DNA from: Streptomyces mirabilis
GTDB taxonomy: Bacteria; Actinomycetota; Actinomycetes; Streptomycetales; Streptomycetaceae
Direction: 5' to 3'
DNA: 64,000 bases
NCBI RefSeq assembly: GCF_018310535.1
Contig: NZ_CP074102.1
Span: 5,704,001-5,768,000, forward strand
How positions within the stretch are numbered: the stretch's first letter is position 1; each line of letters starts with the position of its first letter. The notes under the pieces are model-generated. The model made no database searches. It was not told the origin of the DNA and worked only from the letters and a program-made list of their open reading frames with translations. Shown in pieces: positions 15,555 through 24,422 of the stretch. The position numbers were made by a program, and so were the translations under genes.

Positions 15555-16364
15555 GTGCCCGAGGGGCACACGATTCACCGGCTGGCCGAGGACTACGAGG
15601 CCAGGTTCGCAGGCGGGCCCACCCGCGTCACCAGCCCCCAGGGCAAGTTCACCGACGCCGCCGCCCTCCTCGACGGCACCCCCCTCGAACACGCCGACGC
15701 CCACGGCAAACACCTCTTCCTCGCCTTCCGCGCCGCCGACTGGATCCACATCCACCTCGGCCTCTTCGGCAAGGTGAACTTCGGCGACGCCCCCGCCCCG
15801 CCCCCCACCGGCACGGTCCGCCTCCGCCTCGCGAACGCCACGTCGTACGTCGACCTCCGCGGCCCCACCACCTGCGCCCTGATCACGGACGACGAGAAGC
15901 AGGCGATACACGCCCGCCTCGGCCCGGACCCCCTCCGCGCCGACGCGGACCCGTCGGCGGCGTACCGCCGCGTCTCCCGTAGCCGTACGACGATCGCCGC
16001 GCTCCTCATGGACCAGAAGATCATCGCGGGTGTCGGGAACGTCTACCGCGCAGAAGTCCTCTTCCGGCACGGCATCGATCCGTATCGCACGGGGAAGGAC
16101 ATCACCCCGACGCAGTGGGACGCGATCTGGACGGACCTGGTGGCACTCATGCGCGAGGGCGTCCGCAACAACCGCATCGACACCGTCCGCCCGGAACACA
16201 CCCCGCAGGCCATGGGCCGCCCACCGCGCGTGGACGACCACGGCGGCGAGGTGTACGTGTACCGCAGGGCCAACCTGCCCTGCCACATCTGTGGCGGCGA
16301 GATCCGCACCGCCGATCTCGCCGCCCGCAACCTCTTCTGGTGCCCGACCTGCCAGAACCGCTGA
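15555..16364 (+). CDS. Fpg/Nei-family DNA glycosylase (Nei-like)
   Basis: A 269-residue base-excision repair enzyme that removes oxidised bases and nicks the site. Pro2 of MPEGHTIHR is the catalytic nucleophile and Glu3 is present; MPEGHT rather than MPELPE points to the Nei branch. The helix-two-turns-helix reads MDQKIIAGVGNVYRAEVLFR. The C-terminal zinc finger is CHICGGEI with CPTC at the end, and its intercalating Arg is present (RTADLAARN). The start is GTG 15555 with AGGAGGA seven bases upstream. It converges with the acetyltransferase gene, only 25 bp away. Confidence 0.92.
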   Translation: MPEGHTIHRLAEDYEARFAGGPTRVTSPQGKFTDAAALLDGTPLEHADAHGKHLFLAFRAADWIHIHLGLFGKVNFGDAPAPPPTGTVRLRLANATSYVDLRGPTTCALITDDEKQAIHARLGPDPLRADADPSAAYRRVSRSRTTIAALLMDQKIIAGVGNVYRAEVLFRHGIDPYRTGKDITPTQWDAIWTDLVALMREGVRNNRIDTVRPEHTPQAMGRPPRVDDHGGEVYVYRRANLPCHICGGEIRTADLAARNLFWCPTCQNR

Positions 16365-16389
16365 ACCGGGTTCGGTCCCCTCCGGGGGG

Positions 16390-17619
16390 CTAGAACCCGT
16401 GCGGCAACCAGGGCGCGACCGCCGACGAGAAGCCCACCGAGGCCTCCGAGAGCGCGCCCTGCCGCAGCTCCCGCACCCGCCCCGCCGCCGCGAGCGAGGC
16501 CAGGGACACCCCGCCGAGATACGCCGCCCCCAACTCCCTTACGGACAGCGCGAGATCGGCGGCGTCCGACGTACGCACACAGGTCGCGCCCTTGGTGTCC
16601 CCGGTGAGCCGCCAACGCCCCTCGTTCCAGGGGTAGAACACGTCCTCCACCTCGAACACCACGTCCACCGGCGCCTGATACGTCCGCGCCTCCAACGCGG
16701 CACCGACGTCCACGAGCCGCACGTGCAACGCGTCCCGCATCCGCACCGCGCAGCGGCGGATGTCGGACACCATGTACTGCCACGCCTCGTCGACGGGGCG
16801 ACCGAGGGCGTGCACCGTGGACGTCAGGTCGATCTCGAAGAGGAACCGCCACAGCGCCGCGTGCGCTGCCGGGTCGAGCGCCTCCAGTTGGTCGAGGCGG
16901 ACGGTGAACCCGGCCCCGCGGTGGTCGCCGTCCCGCTTGATCCGGTACCGGGCGTAGCCCACGACCTCGTCGTCCCGCTCGGCGATCACGCACTGCAACG
17001 GCGACGCGCCGTCCCGCTCGCTCTCCGGGTCGAGCAGCATCGCCCGGTCCCAGCCGGGCCGCCGCGCCAGCATGCCGGCCCGGCCCGGGACCAGCCGCGC
17101 GTACACCGCTTCGCAGGCGTCGAGTACGTCGGCCGGTGCGGCGTACCGCAGACGTACGTCATCGGTGCCGGGCGGTACGGACAGTCGTACCCGGGTCGTG
17201 TCGATCTCGACGTTGTACTGGTGGGTCGCGATGCCGTAGCCGAACCGGCCGTAGATCACCGGCTCCGACGCGGTCAGCACGGCCAGCGGTTCGCCCCATG
17301 AGCGGATGTCGTCCAGCTGCCGCCGCATCATCGATGTGAGCAGCCCGCGCCGCCGGTGGGTGGCCGCGACGCTCACCATCGTGATGCCCGCGGCCGGTAC
17401 GGAGGTGCCGCCGGGGACGGTGACCCGGAAGGAGAACGCCCCCGCGGTGCCCACACACTGGTCGCCGTCCCAGATCCCCAGGAAACGGTCGTACTCTGTG
17501 AGCGCGTTCATCACCTCGCGCTCCTCGGACGACTCCGGTACGCCCCCGAACGCGCGGACCAGGTTGTCGTACCACGTGTTCCACTCGGGCTGCCGCAGCA
17601 CCCGCAAGTCAGTCGTCAT
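16390..17619 (-). CDS. Eis-like GNAT N-acetyltransferase
   Basis: A 409-residue cytoplasmic enzyme of the Eis (enhanced intracellular survival) family, which acetylates amines such as aminoglycosides from acetyl-CoA. The acetyl-CoA motif is visible as SVAATHRRRGLLTSMMRRQL near residues 85-105, followed by YGRFGYGIAT. A second degenerate GNAT fold and a sterol-carrier-like C-terminal domain end in Phe, whose free carboxylate is catalytic in characterised Eis proteins. Length and the terminal WLPHGF match the family. Whether it modifies an antibiotic cannot be told from sequence. Confidence 0.88.
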   Translation of the reverse strand: MTTDLRVLRQPEWNTWYDNLVRAFGGVPESSEEREVMNALTEYDRFLGIWDGDQCVGTAGAFSFRVTVPGGTSVPAAGITMVSVAATHRRRGLLTSMMRRQLDDIRSWGEPLAVLTASEPVIYGRFGYGIATHQYNVEIDTTRVRLSVPPGTDDVRLRYAAPADVLDACEAVYARLVPGRAGMLARRPGWDRAMLLDPESERDGASPLQCVIAERDDEVVGYARYRIKRDGDHRGAGFTVRLDQLEALDPAAHAALWRFLFEIDLTSTVHALGRPVDEAWQYMVSDIRRCAVRMRDALHVRLVDVGAALEARTYQAPVDVVFEVEDVFYPWNEGRWRLTGDTKGATCVRTSDAADLALSVRELGAAYLGGVSLASLAAAGRVRELRQGALSEASVGFSSAVAPWLPHGF

Positions 17620-17754
17620 ATGCCATGCCTACCAGGGCAATGCGGTACGAGCGAGGGAATTTCCCCCACCTCCGGAGGCGCCGTTCACTGTGATGTTGAG
17701 CGCTCGGACGGGGGACAAGTGGGACCTCCCGTGCCAAGCACCTGGTCCGATGGA

Positions 17755-17760
17755 TAGGGT
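17755..17760 (+). promoter_or_regulatory. Candidate -10 box of the SpoIIE phosphatase gene
   Basis: TAGGGT ends nine bases before the ATG at 17770 and no ribosome site is present, so the mRNA is probably leaderless or nearly so. Confidence 0.4.
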
Positions 17761-17769
17761 CCCGAACTA

Positions 17770-18942
17770 ATGGCAGCAGGACGAGAGCGGCGCGCGGAAG
17801 CCGAGACGTTCACGGCCCGGTTGAAGAAGCAGTGGCACCGGGCCCGCATCGGCGTGCGCAGATCCGCCGTCGACTATTTCCGCGGTGACGGTTCGGACTG
17901 GATCGCACTGGCGGGTCTGCTGCTGACCATCCCCGTGATCGCGGCCACGACACTGATGAACTCGGTCTGGTGCTCCCCGGCCGCGCTGGTCCTGCCGATC
18001 GTGGCGGGCGGCCTCCTGCTGCGCCCCGCCAGCCTGCTCGGCCTGTACGCGGCCGCCGCCACCGCGCTGATAGTGGAGTCCGTGAAGCTGGGCCCGTACA
18101 CCGAGGGTCCCTCCCGGGTCACCCCTGGCGTGGTCCTGGTGGTCGCGGCCTGCGGATTCTTCGGCCTGCTGATCGCCCAGTTCCGCAGCCGGGTCGGCGT
18201 GCCCTGGCGGCGCGGCGGCACCATGCTCTTCGACCTGCGCGAACGCATCCGGGTGCAGAGCAAGCTGCCGAGCCTGCCGTTGGGCTGGCACCGGGAGATG
18301 GCGTTGCGCCCGGCGGGCGGTCAGTCGTTCTCGGGGGACTTCGTCGTGGCCGCACGTACGAACGGCGGCCGAACCGTCGAAGTCGTCCTGACGGATGTGT
18401 CCGGAAAAGGTATGGATGCGGGGTCGCGTGCCCTGCTCCTCTCCGGGGCCTTCGGCGGTCTCCTGGGATCGCTCCCACCCCACGCCTTCCTCCCCGCAGC
18501 GAACGGCTACCTCCTGCGCCAGGACTGGGACGAGGGCTTCGCCACGTCGATCCACCTGGTCCTGGACCTGGACTCCGGCGACTACGAACTCTTCTCCGCC
18601 GGGCACCCGCCGGGCCTTCAGCTCAGTGCGGGCAGCGGGCGCTGGGAGGAGAAGGCCGCGGAGGGTCCGCTCCTCGGGGTCTACGACGGTGCCCAGTTCG
18701 ACCCCGTCAAGGGTTCCCTGCGGCCCGGGGACGTCCTGATGCTCTTCACGGACGGTCTGGTGGAAACCTCCGACCGTGACATCGTCGAGGGCATCGACCG
18801 CCTCACCGGCGAGGCCGACCGCTATGTCGCGGGCGGCTTCCACGGCGCCGCGTGGCACCTCATCGAGGCGGTCGCCAAGGACGTCAACGACGACCGTGCC
18901 CTCCTCCTGATCTGCCGAGAGGGCCCCACGGCAACCCGCTGA
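17770..18942 (+). CDS. Membrane-associated SpoIIE-type PP2C phosphatase
   Basis: A 390-residue Ser/Thr phosphatase. Residues 40-145 contain about four membrane spans (IALAGLLLTIPVIAATTL and following). From about residue 175 the SpoIIE/PP2C catalytic domain follows, with metal-binding Asp in FSGDFVVA, VLTDVSGKGMDAG, FSAGHPPGLQL, and GDVLMLFTDGLVETSDR, and a final DVNDDRALLLICR. Such phosphatases usually dephosphorylate anti-sigma antagonists. No partner anti-sigma genes are adjacent, so its pathway is unknown. Confidence 0.88.
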   Translation: MAAGRERRAEAETFTARLKKQWHRARIGVRRSAVDYFRGDGSDWIALAGLLLTIPVIAATTLMNSVWCSPAALVLPIVAGGLLLRPASLLGLYAAAATALIVESVKLGPYTEGPSRVTPGVVLVVAACGFFGLLIAQFRSRVGVPWRRGGTMLFDLRERIRVQSKLPSLPLGWHREMALRPAGGQSFSGDFVVAARTNGGRTVEVVLTDVSGKGMDAGSRALLLSGAFGGLLGSLPPHAFLPAANGYLLRQDWDEGFATSIHLVLDLDSGDYELFSAGHPPGLQLSAGSGRWEEKAAEGPLLGVYDGAQFDPVKGSLRPGDVLMLFTDGLVETSDRDIVEGIDRLTGEADRYVAGGFHGAAWHLIEAVAKDVNDDRALLLICREGPTATR

Positions 18943-18974
18943 CGACGGCCCTGGGTTCGGCCGCGGGCTTGCTG

Positions 18975-19012
18975 CGGGCCGGTGGGGGCTGGTCGCGCAG
19001 TTCCCCGCGCCC
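18975..19012 (+). repeat. Interspersed GC-rich repeat, copy 4
   Basis: GGGCCGGTGGGGGCTGGTCG continues into CGCAGTTCCCCGCGCCC, the same core as at 15271. It fills the gap between the phosphatase and HD-domain genes. Confidence 0.8.
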
Positions 19013-19134
19013 GGGCACGGACCGTACATCCCGCCCCTTTTGTGCGGGTCCTTCGCCGGGGCGGTTGTCATGCTCGGTCTGACGGCGGTCACCGTCCCCG
19101 CCCGCGCGGCGCTGCGGCGGGAGACACTGGAGGA

Positions 19135-19590
19135 GTGACGCAGACTCTCCTGACCCTGGCCGAAATAGAGGCCCTCGCCCGTACGGCGCACGCCGCCCAG
19201 ACCGACAAGGCGGGGCGGCCGTACGCCGAGCACCTGCAGGCCGTCGTGGATGGGGTCCGTGAGCGCGGGGGCGACGATGAGCAGATCGCGGCGGCCTGGC
19301 TGCACGACGCCGTCGAGGACGACGTGCTCTCCGAGGACTGGTTGCGCGAGGCCGCGCTGACCGGGCGGACGAAGGACATCGTGCTGGCGCTGACCAAACG
19401 CGAGGGAGAGCCCCCGGAGTCGTACGCGAAACGCATTCGTACGACTCCGGGAGCTCTCGTGGTCAAGGCCTCGGACCTGGCGCACAACGCCGATCCGGCC
19501 CGGCTCGCGGTCCTCGACGAGCACACCCGCGCGCGGCTGACCAAGAAGTACGCCGCGATGCGGGCGCTGCTGGGACTGCCGCCGGGCTGA
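19135..19590 (+). CDS. HD-domain phosphohydrolase (SpoT/MESH1-like)
   Basis: A 151-residue protein with the HD metal-site pattern of (p)ppGpp-hydrolase-like proteins: AHAAQTDKAGRPYAEHLQAV, the HD pair in AAAWLHDAVEDDVL, and KASDLAHNADPARL. There is no synthetase or TGS domain, so it is a single-domain small hydrolase; alarmone hydrolysis is a guess from the family. The start GTG 19135 is only two bases after GGAG; an upstream in-frame extension is Arg-rich and comes from the repeat, so I reject it. It ends inside a 20-bp tandem array. Confidence 0.75.
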   Translation: MTQTLLTLAEIEALARTAHAAQTDKAGRPYAEHLQAVVDGVRERGGDDEQIAAAWLHDAVEDDVLSEDWLREAALTGRTKDIVLALTKREGEPPESYAKRIRTTPGALVVKASDLAHNADPARLAVLDEHTRARLTKKYAAMRALLGLPPG

Positions 19591-19680
19591 CGGTGGCCAT
19601 GCCGGGTCGGCGGTGGTTACGCCGGGCTGACGGTGGTTACGCCGGGCTGACGGTGGCTACGCCGGGCTGACGGTGGCTAC
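19581..19680. repeat. Five tandem 20-bp repeats spanning two stop codons
   Basis: The unit GCCGGGCTGACGGTGGYTAC occurs five times in exact 20-bp register from 19581 to 19680; the second unit is the most diverged. The first copy supplies the TGA of the HD gene and the last supplies the TAG of the converging acyltransferase gene. Confidence 0.9.
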
Positions 19681-20879
19681 GCCGGGGTCTTGGCCCGTTC
19701 GCGGGCCAGCTCCGTGGCGTCCCGCTTGAACGCCCACTCCATGCTGGGCTCCATCGCGAAGCGGAAGACCCGCCGGACCGGCGCCGTGCACAGCAGGGTG
19801 ACGGCCACGCCCGCGACGAGGGTCACGAAGATCTCGCCGAGCGGCCGGTGCAGCCACTTGTGGTCGAACCAGCCCCAGTAGTCGCCGCCCTTGACCAGGA
19901 AACCGTGCAGCAGATAGCCGTACAGCGTGCCCGCGCCGAGCGCCGTGAACCACATCCTGCGGCGCGGCACCCAGGCGAAGAAGCACGCGGTCAGCACCAG
20001 CGAGCAGCCGAGGAGGGCGAGCACCATCACGGGGCCGACCCACCAGGGGACACCCAACTCCTGGGCGCTGTCGCGGTGGTAGAACCAGCCGGGGTTCATC
20101 CGCGGTACCGCCCACCAGCTCACGACCAGCGCGGCGGCGAACACCGGCACCGTCAGGATGCGCACCTCGCGGCGGCGCACCAGCTGGAAGTGCTCGGGCT
20201 TCATGCACAGGCCCAGCACGAAGAACGGCAGGAACTGGAGCGTCCGCTGCAGATCCAGGTCGTCACCGATGGACGGTGAGGTGGTCGCGAGCATGGCCAC
20301 GAGGAGCGCGAGCGGAAGCGGCCAGCGGACCAGCTTCCACAGCGGCGTCGTCAGCCGCCAGATGAACAGCGCGCACAGGAACCAGGTGAGGAACCAGGGG
20401 TCGAGCAGGCTGACCGGCAGCGAGGGATCGTCGTCGGCCCAGCGCTTGAAGAGGACGTACGCCACTTCGAAGACGACGTACGGCACGGCGACACCGGTGA
20501 CCAGCCGCTTCAGCCGGTCGGCGCGCATGTCGAAACTGCGGGAGAAGTAGCCGGAGATGATGATGAACGCCGGCATGTGGAAGGCGTACACGACCATGTA
20601 CGCGGCTTCGAGGATGCGGCTTTGACCCTTCAGGGGCTCCCAGGCATGGCCCATGGCCACGAGCACGATCGCCAGGTACTTGGCGTTGTCGAAGAAGGCG
20701 TCACGCGGTTTGCCGGGCTGGGTGGCGGCGGCGGTGGCGGCCGTGGCGCCGGCCGGCTTCGAAGTCCGGTCGGACGGTCGGCTCGGGGCTGAGCGCGAGG
20801 TCGGCACTCCCTCCACCGGCCGCTCTGCCGGGGGGAGCGGCGTGCGACGGGGCCCGTTCTGGTGGAGCGAGTTCGTCAC
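19677..20879 (-). CDS. Acyltransferase-3 family membrane protein
   Basis: A 400-residue polytopic membrane protein of the OafA/WecH acyltransferase-3 family, which transfers acyl groups to surface sugars or similar substrates. A Pro/Ala-rich cytoplasmic N-terminus of about 60 residues is followed by DAFFDNAKYLAIVLVAMGHA with the family's His, AFHMPAFIIISGYFSRSF, and about ten spans. The start is GTG 20877-20879, because GGGAGGG lies five bases upstream; the longer frame to 20891 would begin on the ribosome site itself. It stands alone. The acceptor is unknown. Confidence 0.87.
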   Translation of the reverse strand: MTNSLHQNGPRRTPLPPAERPVEGVPTSRSAPSRPSDRTSKPAGATAATAAATQPGKPRDAFFDNAKYLAIVLVAMGHAWEPLKGQSRILEAAYMVVYAFHMPAFIIISGYFSRSFDMRADRLKRLVTGVAVPYVVFEVAYVLFKRWADDDPSLPVSLLDPWFLTWFLCALFIWRLTTPLWKLVRWPLPLALLVAMLATTSPSIGDDLDLQRTLQFLPFFVLGLCMKPEHFQLVRRREVRILTVPVFAAALVVSWWAVPRMNPGWFYHRDSAQELGVPWWVGPVMVLALLGCSLVLTACFFAWVPRRRMWFTALGAGTLYGYLLHGFLVKGGDYWGWFDHKWLHRPLGEIFVTLVAGVAVTLLCTAPVRRVFRFAMEPSMEWAFKRDATELARERAKTPA

Positions 20880-21521
20880 GGACCCTCCCACCAGGAACCG
20901 CGGGGAGCGGAGGGAGCGGGGGAGACGATCCAGGACCTTGCTGCTCTTGCGGGGGACGAGGCGGCTTGGAACATCTGAGGCACCCTAGCGTTGTCTGTGT
21001 GTCTTCGTAAAACTCCTGGCGTTATTCCTGCTTATCACGTGTGAGTTCGTCCGTGAGTAACGTTTCGAGTACCTCGGATTCGAGGATTACCCCTTACTGC
21101 ATGCGGCAGTTGCGGGGCCGTTCTGTCCGCATTCGTCACGACTAATTGGTGCATAACACTCGCGGGCGACTCTGGTGAAATGTCCAGCCTTCGGCGTCTT
21201 CGGGTCATCTTCCGGGTACCCTCCGGGGTTTCTTCGCCGCGCCTGTGGCAACAATTCGAAATTCCTGCGAACGGGATGTGTGGACACGGCAACGATCCCT
21301 CTGGATTTCCCCTACGGGCGCACCGTCGAATTACCGTACGGGGCCGCGCAGTTGGTCCGCCCCGGGACACTGGGGGAAGGCGGCTTCCCGGCGGTCCCGA
21401 CCGACGATGTGTCACCTGCGGCATACGGGGGCCGGGTTGGTGGCACGATGGTTCTGGCGGGGGTGTGTGGGGCTGCACCCCCGGGCCGGGAGAGCGGACC
21501 GACCGTAGGGTGTGATCAGTT
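20880..21521. other. 642-bp intergenic stretch with no supported gene
   Basis: The stretch is less GC-rich than its surroundings between 20990 and 21290. It holds the likely promoter of the acyltransferase gene (minus-strand TTTACG-N18-TAGGGT ending near 20988) and a small palindrome CCTCGGATTCGAGG (21072-21085). Short open frames on both strands, such as 21087-21287 minus, lack family resemblance and normal codon use. I see nothing else in it. Confidence 0.5.
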
Positions 21522-21716
21522 GTGGCCATCTCGCTGTCAGTGGTACTGCTGTTGGCGATCATCCTCGTGGTGCTGATCCGAGGGGGATCGATCAAGGCGG
21601 GGCCCGCCATCGTCGCGGTGCTCTTCGGCTTCTTCCTCGCGTCGACCGGAATGGCTCCGTCCATCCAGCGGTTCCTCGACTCGATAGCGCAGACGATCAA
21701 CTCGATCAGTTTCTGA
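21522..21716 (+). CDS. Small hydrophobic membrane protein
   Basis: A 64-residue protein with two hydrophobic segments (LSVVLLLAIILVVLIRGG and AGPAIVAVLFGFFLASTG) and an amphipathic end (IQRFLDSIAQTINSIS). It starts at GTG 21522. Codon use is typical of the genome. I recognise it only as a kind of small protein seen in streptomycetes; no function can be given. The 28-bp tandem array lies about 110 bp downstream. Confidence 0.7.
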   Translation: MAISLSVVLLLAIILVVLIRGGSIKAGPAIVAVLFGFFLASTGMAPSIQRFLDSIAQTINSISF

Positions 21717-21827
21717 TCTCCGGGAGGGACGGGCCGACGCCTTCCCGCCCCCATTCGTGGACGCGGACCCCGACGGCCGCGCCCGGGGCCGACCGCGCTC
21801 TCCACGCCGGCTTGATCAGTGATCCGA

Positions 21828-22023
21828 GATCCGACCGACCGGGAAATCGATCGACGATCCGACCGACCGGCAAATCGATCGACGATCCGACCGACCGGCA
21901 AATCGATCGACGATCCGACCGGTCGCCAGAACGATCGGCGATCCGACCGGCCGGGAAAACGATCGACGATCCGACCGGTCGCCAGAACGATCGGCGATCC
22001 GACCGGCCGGGAAAACGATCAGG
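21828..22023. repeat. Seven 28-bp direct tandem repeats
   Basis: Seven units in perfect register (starts 21828, 21856, 21884, 21912, 21940, 21968, 21996) each begin GATCCGACCG. Units 1-3 read on as ACCGGSAAATCGATCGAC; units 4-7 alternate between GTCGCCAGAACGATCGGC and GCCGGGAAAACGATCRRS. There is no unique spacer between units. The array runs straight into a strong terminator and is out of frame for coding (28 is not a multiple of 3). Confidence 0.92.
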
Positions 22024-22058
22024 GCCGGGCCGGAGGAGTGATCCTCCGGCCCGGCCCT
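22021..22058. terminator. Strong hairpin after the tandem array
   Basis: A perfect 17-bp stem (AGGGCCGGGCCGGAGGA / TCCTCCGGCCCGGCCCT) with a 4-base loop. It can end transcription through the array or from the minus-strand tRNA-Gly. Confidence 0.8.
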
Positions 22059-22069
22059 GAGCCGTATGG

Positions 22070-22140
22070 AGCGGGCGACGGGAATCGAACCCGCGTAGCT
22101 AGTTTGGAAGACTAGGGCTCTACCATTGAGCTACGCCCGC
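22070..22140 (-). tRNA. tRNA-Gly (anticodon TCC)
   Basis: The minus strand folds as a full cloverleaf: acceptor GCGGGCG/CGCCCGC, D arm GCTC-AATGGTA-GAGC, anticodon arm CTAGT-CTTCCAA-ACTAG, T arm GCGGG-TTCGATT-CCCGT. The discriminator is T as usual for tRNA-Gly. CCA is not encoded. Confidence 0.95.
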
Positions 22141-22292
22141 ACAGAGAGCGCCGCAGGTCAGTGACCCCGGCACAGGAGGCATCGTAGCGGGTCGCACCCC
22201 ATCCCCGCACACCCCGTTCCGCGACCCCATGGACGCTCGTGAAATGCGGCAGCCGCGCTGTCTCCGGGCATGTACCCTACGTGTCGCACCGA

Positions 22293-22369
22293 CGGGGTGT
22301 GGCGCAGCTTGGTAGCGCGTCCGCTTTGGGAGCGGAAGGCCGTGGGTTCAAATCCCGCCACCCCGACCA
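22293..22369 (+). tRNA. tRNA-Pro (anticodon TGG)
   Basis: Cloverleaf with acceptor CGGGGTG/CACCCCG, anticodon arm TCCGC-TTTGGGA-GCGGA, T arm with GTTCAAATC, discriminator A and encoded CCA (22367-22369). It lies upstream of trigger factor in the same direction. Confidence 0.95.
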
Positions 22370-22457
22370 CCAGCCGGTTCCGGCGACACGTCAGGCCACG
22401 GATCAGGCGAGAGAACAGACGCCCCACGGCCGATGGCCGGGATCGCAAGATCGCCTT

Positions 22458-22486
22458 TTGGGGCGTGTACCGCCTGCGGTTACTAT
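22458..22486 (+). promoter_or_regulatory. Candidate promoter of tig
   Basis: TTGGGG (22458-22463), a 17-bp spacer and TACTAT (22481-22486) form a vegetative-type promoter that would give a leader of about 135 bases before the tig start. Confidence 0.5.
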
Positions 22487-22628
22487 GCAGGTTGCGCGCC
22501 CGTGTGTCTGCACTGTTACGTCTCTCAAGGGCCGCGAATCCGCTGAGGCTCTGCCCGATCTCGGCAGAAACAAACAGCAGAACCCCGCAGCAGTACCCCC
22601 AAGAAGTCAGCCACAAGGAGACCGAACC

Positions 22629-24035
22629 GTGAAGAGCGCCGTGGAGAACCTGAACCCGACTCGGGTTCGGCTCACTGTTGAGGTGCCCTTCGAGGAGCTC
22701 AAGGACAGCCTCGACGCGGCGTACAAGAAGATCAACCAGCAGGTCACGGTGAAGGGCTTCCGGAAGGGCAAGATCCCGGCGCGCGTCATCGACCAGCGGT
22801 TCGGTCGCGGCGCCGTGCTCGAAGAGGCCGTCAACGACGCGCTCCCGAAGTTCTACACCGAAGCGGTCAACGAGGCTGAGCTGAACGTCCTCGGCCAGCC
22901 CGAGGTCGACATCACGGAGCTGAAGGACGGCGAAACGCTGAACTTCACCGCCGAGGTCGACGTCCGCCCGACCATCGAGATCCCGGACTACTCCGGCATC
23001 GAGGTCGAGGTCGACGCAGTCGAGGTCGCCGACGAGGACGTCGAGAAGGCCGTCGAGGAGCTCCGTGAGCGCTTCGCGTCCACCTCGCCGGTCGAGCGCG
23101 CCGCCCAGGACGGCGACGTCGTCACGATCGACCTGGAGGCCAAGGTCGACGGAGAGGTGCTGGAGGACGGCGTCGCCTCCGACGTCTCCTACACCATCGG
23201 CTCCGGTGAGCTGCTGGACGGCATCGACGAGGCCGTGAAGGGCCTGGAGGCCGGTGGCGAGGCCACCTTCGCCTCCGAGCTCAAGGGCGGCTCGGCGGCC
23301 GGCAAGGAGGCCGAGGTCACCGTCAAGGTCACCCAGGTCGCCGCGCGCGAACTGCCCGAGCTGGACGACGACTTCGCGCAGCTCGCCTCCGAGTTCGACA
23401 CCCTCGACGAGCTCAAGGCGGACAGCCGCAAGCGCCTCGAGAACATGAAGCAGTACGACCAGGCCACGCAGGCCCAGGAGCGTGTCCTGGAGAAGCTGCT
23501 CGAGCTGGTCGAGGTCCCGGTCCCCGAGAAGCTGCTCGAGGACGAGATCAACACCCGTAAGCACAACCTCGAGCACCACCAGCTCGGCCAGATGGGCCTC
23601 GACCTCGCGAAGTACCTGGAGATCCAGGGCAAGACCGAGGAGGAGTTCGACGCCGAGACCAAGGAAGCGGCGATCAAGGGCATCAAGACCCAGTTCGTCC
23701 TGGACGAGCTCGTCAACAAGGAGAAGCTGAACGTCAACCAGGAGGAGCTCACCGAGCACCTCATGCGGCGTGCGGCCTCCTCCGGCATGTCCCCCGACCA
23801 GTTCGCCCAGGCGGTCGTCGAAGGCGGCCAGGTCCCGATGCTGGTCGGCGAGGTCGCCCGCGGCAAGGCCCTCGCGGTCGTCGTCGAGGCCGCCACGGTC
23901 AAGGACACGAACGGCGAGGTCGTCGACCTCGACGACGAGGAGGACGAGACCGAGTCGGCCACCGAGGTCGTCGCCGAGGTCACTGACGGTGACGAGGCCT
24001 CCGCCGAGACTTCCGAGGAGAAGCCCGAGGCGTAA
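22629..24035 (+). CDS. tig: Trigger factor, ribosome-bound chaperone
   Basis: A 468-residue chaperone and peptidyl-prolyl isomerase that meets nascent chains at the ribosome exit. The ribosome-binding domain contains the signature [17 protein letters not shown] (residues 43-60). The FKBP-type isomerase domain covers about residues 150-245 ([16 protein letters not shown]), followed by the helical C-terminal arms and a very acidic tail ([15 protein letters not shown]). The start is GTG 22629 with AAGGAG seven bases upstream. It precedes the clpP1-clpP2-clpX genes, the usual order in actinobacteria. Confidence 0.97.
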   Translation: MKSAVENLNPTRVRLTVEVPFEELKDSLDAAYKKINQQVTVKGFRKGKIPARVIDQRFGRGAVLEEAVNDALPKFYTEAVNEAELNVLGQPEVDITELKDGETLNFTAEVDVRPTIEIPDYSGIEVEVDAVEVADEDVEKAVEELRERFASTSPVERAAQDGDVVTIDLEAKVDGEVLEDGVASDVSYTIGSGELLDGIDEAVKGLEAGGEATFASELKGGSAAGKEAEVTVKVTQVAARELPELDDDFAQLASEFDTLDELKADSRKRLENMKQYDQATQAQERVLEKLLELVEVPVPEKLLEDEINTRKHNLEHHQLGQMGLDLAKYLEIQGKTEEEFDAETKEAAIKGIKTQFVLDELVNKEKLNVNQEELTEHLMRRAASSGMSPDQFAQAVVEGGQVPMLVGEVARGKALAVVVEAATVKDTNGEVVDLDDEEDETESATEVVAEVTDGDEASAETSEEKPEA

Positions 24036-24060
24036 GCCCACGGCGCTTCAACAGCTCTAC

Positions 24061-24099
24061 GACGGGCCCCCGGGGACTTCTTGCCCCCGGGGGCCCGTC
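24061..24099 (+). terminator. Terminator after tig
   Basis: GACGGGCCCCCGGGG pairs with CCCCCGGGGGCCCGTC across an 8-base loop, 25 bp after the tig stop. Confidence 0.8.
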
Positions 24100-24105
24100 G
24101 GCCTT

Positions 24106-24245
24106 CGGGGGCGCGAGGAACTGCGCGAGCAACCCACGACAGGCCGCACCCGCCGTTGGACCGCCCGTGGCGGACGCGATCGCGACTTTGTGCGCGGGGG
24201 GAGGGGGCGGATCGCGCCGTTCCCCGCGCCCCCGACGGGGCGCAG
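24106..24245. repeat. Interspersed GC-rich repeat, copies 5 and 6 in opposite orientation
   Basis: GGGGGCGCGAGGAACTGCGC (24106-24136) is a diverged minus-orientation core and ATCGCGCCGTTCCCCGCGCC (about 24211) a plus-orientation core. They occupy much of the 387-bp gap between tig and clpP1. Confidence 0.7.
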
Positions 24246-24283
24246 CTCCGCCAAACCCCCTGTCCAACCCAGCGGAGCGCATG

Positions 24284-24297
24284 CGCTCACAGCGAAC
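24284..24297 (+). promoter_or_regulatory. ClgR-box-like site upstream of clpP1
   Basis: CGCTCACAGCGAAC fits the core of the actinobacterial ClgR operator (CGCY-NANR-GCG followed by AT-rich bases) as I recall it. It lies about 40 bp upstream of a possible -10 hexamer TAGGGT (24336-24341). ClgR activation of clpP1P2 is established in Streptomyces; binding here is inferred. Confidence 0.5.
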
Positions 24298-24422
24298 AGT
24301 TCCTTCTGCGGGATTCCCCGGAGGGACCCGCGCGTTAGGGTCCATGAATACGAGGGCAGGGGAGTCCCCGAAGCCGCCCCGGGCGGTTGTCGCACCGGGG
24401 TCCCACGCCCCCAGCAGAAGAC

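Noticed and set aside
21087..21287. 66-codon minus-strand ORF upstream of the small membrane protein
   Set aside because: No recognisable motif, atypical codon use and no ribosome site; it lies in a likely promoter region.
21828..22023. CRISPR array
   Set aside because: The 28-bp units are directly adjacent with no unique spacers, and no cas genes are present in the window.
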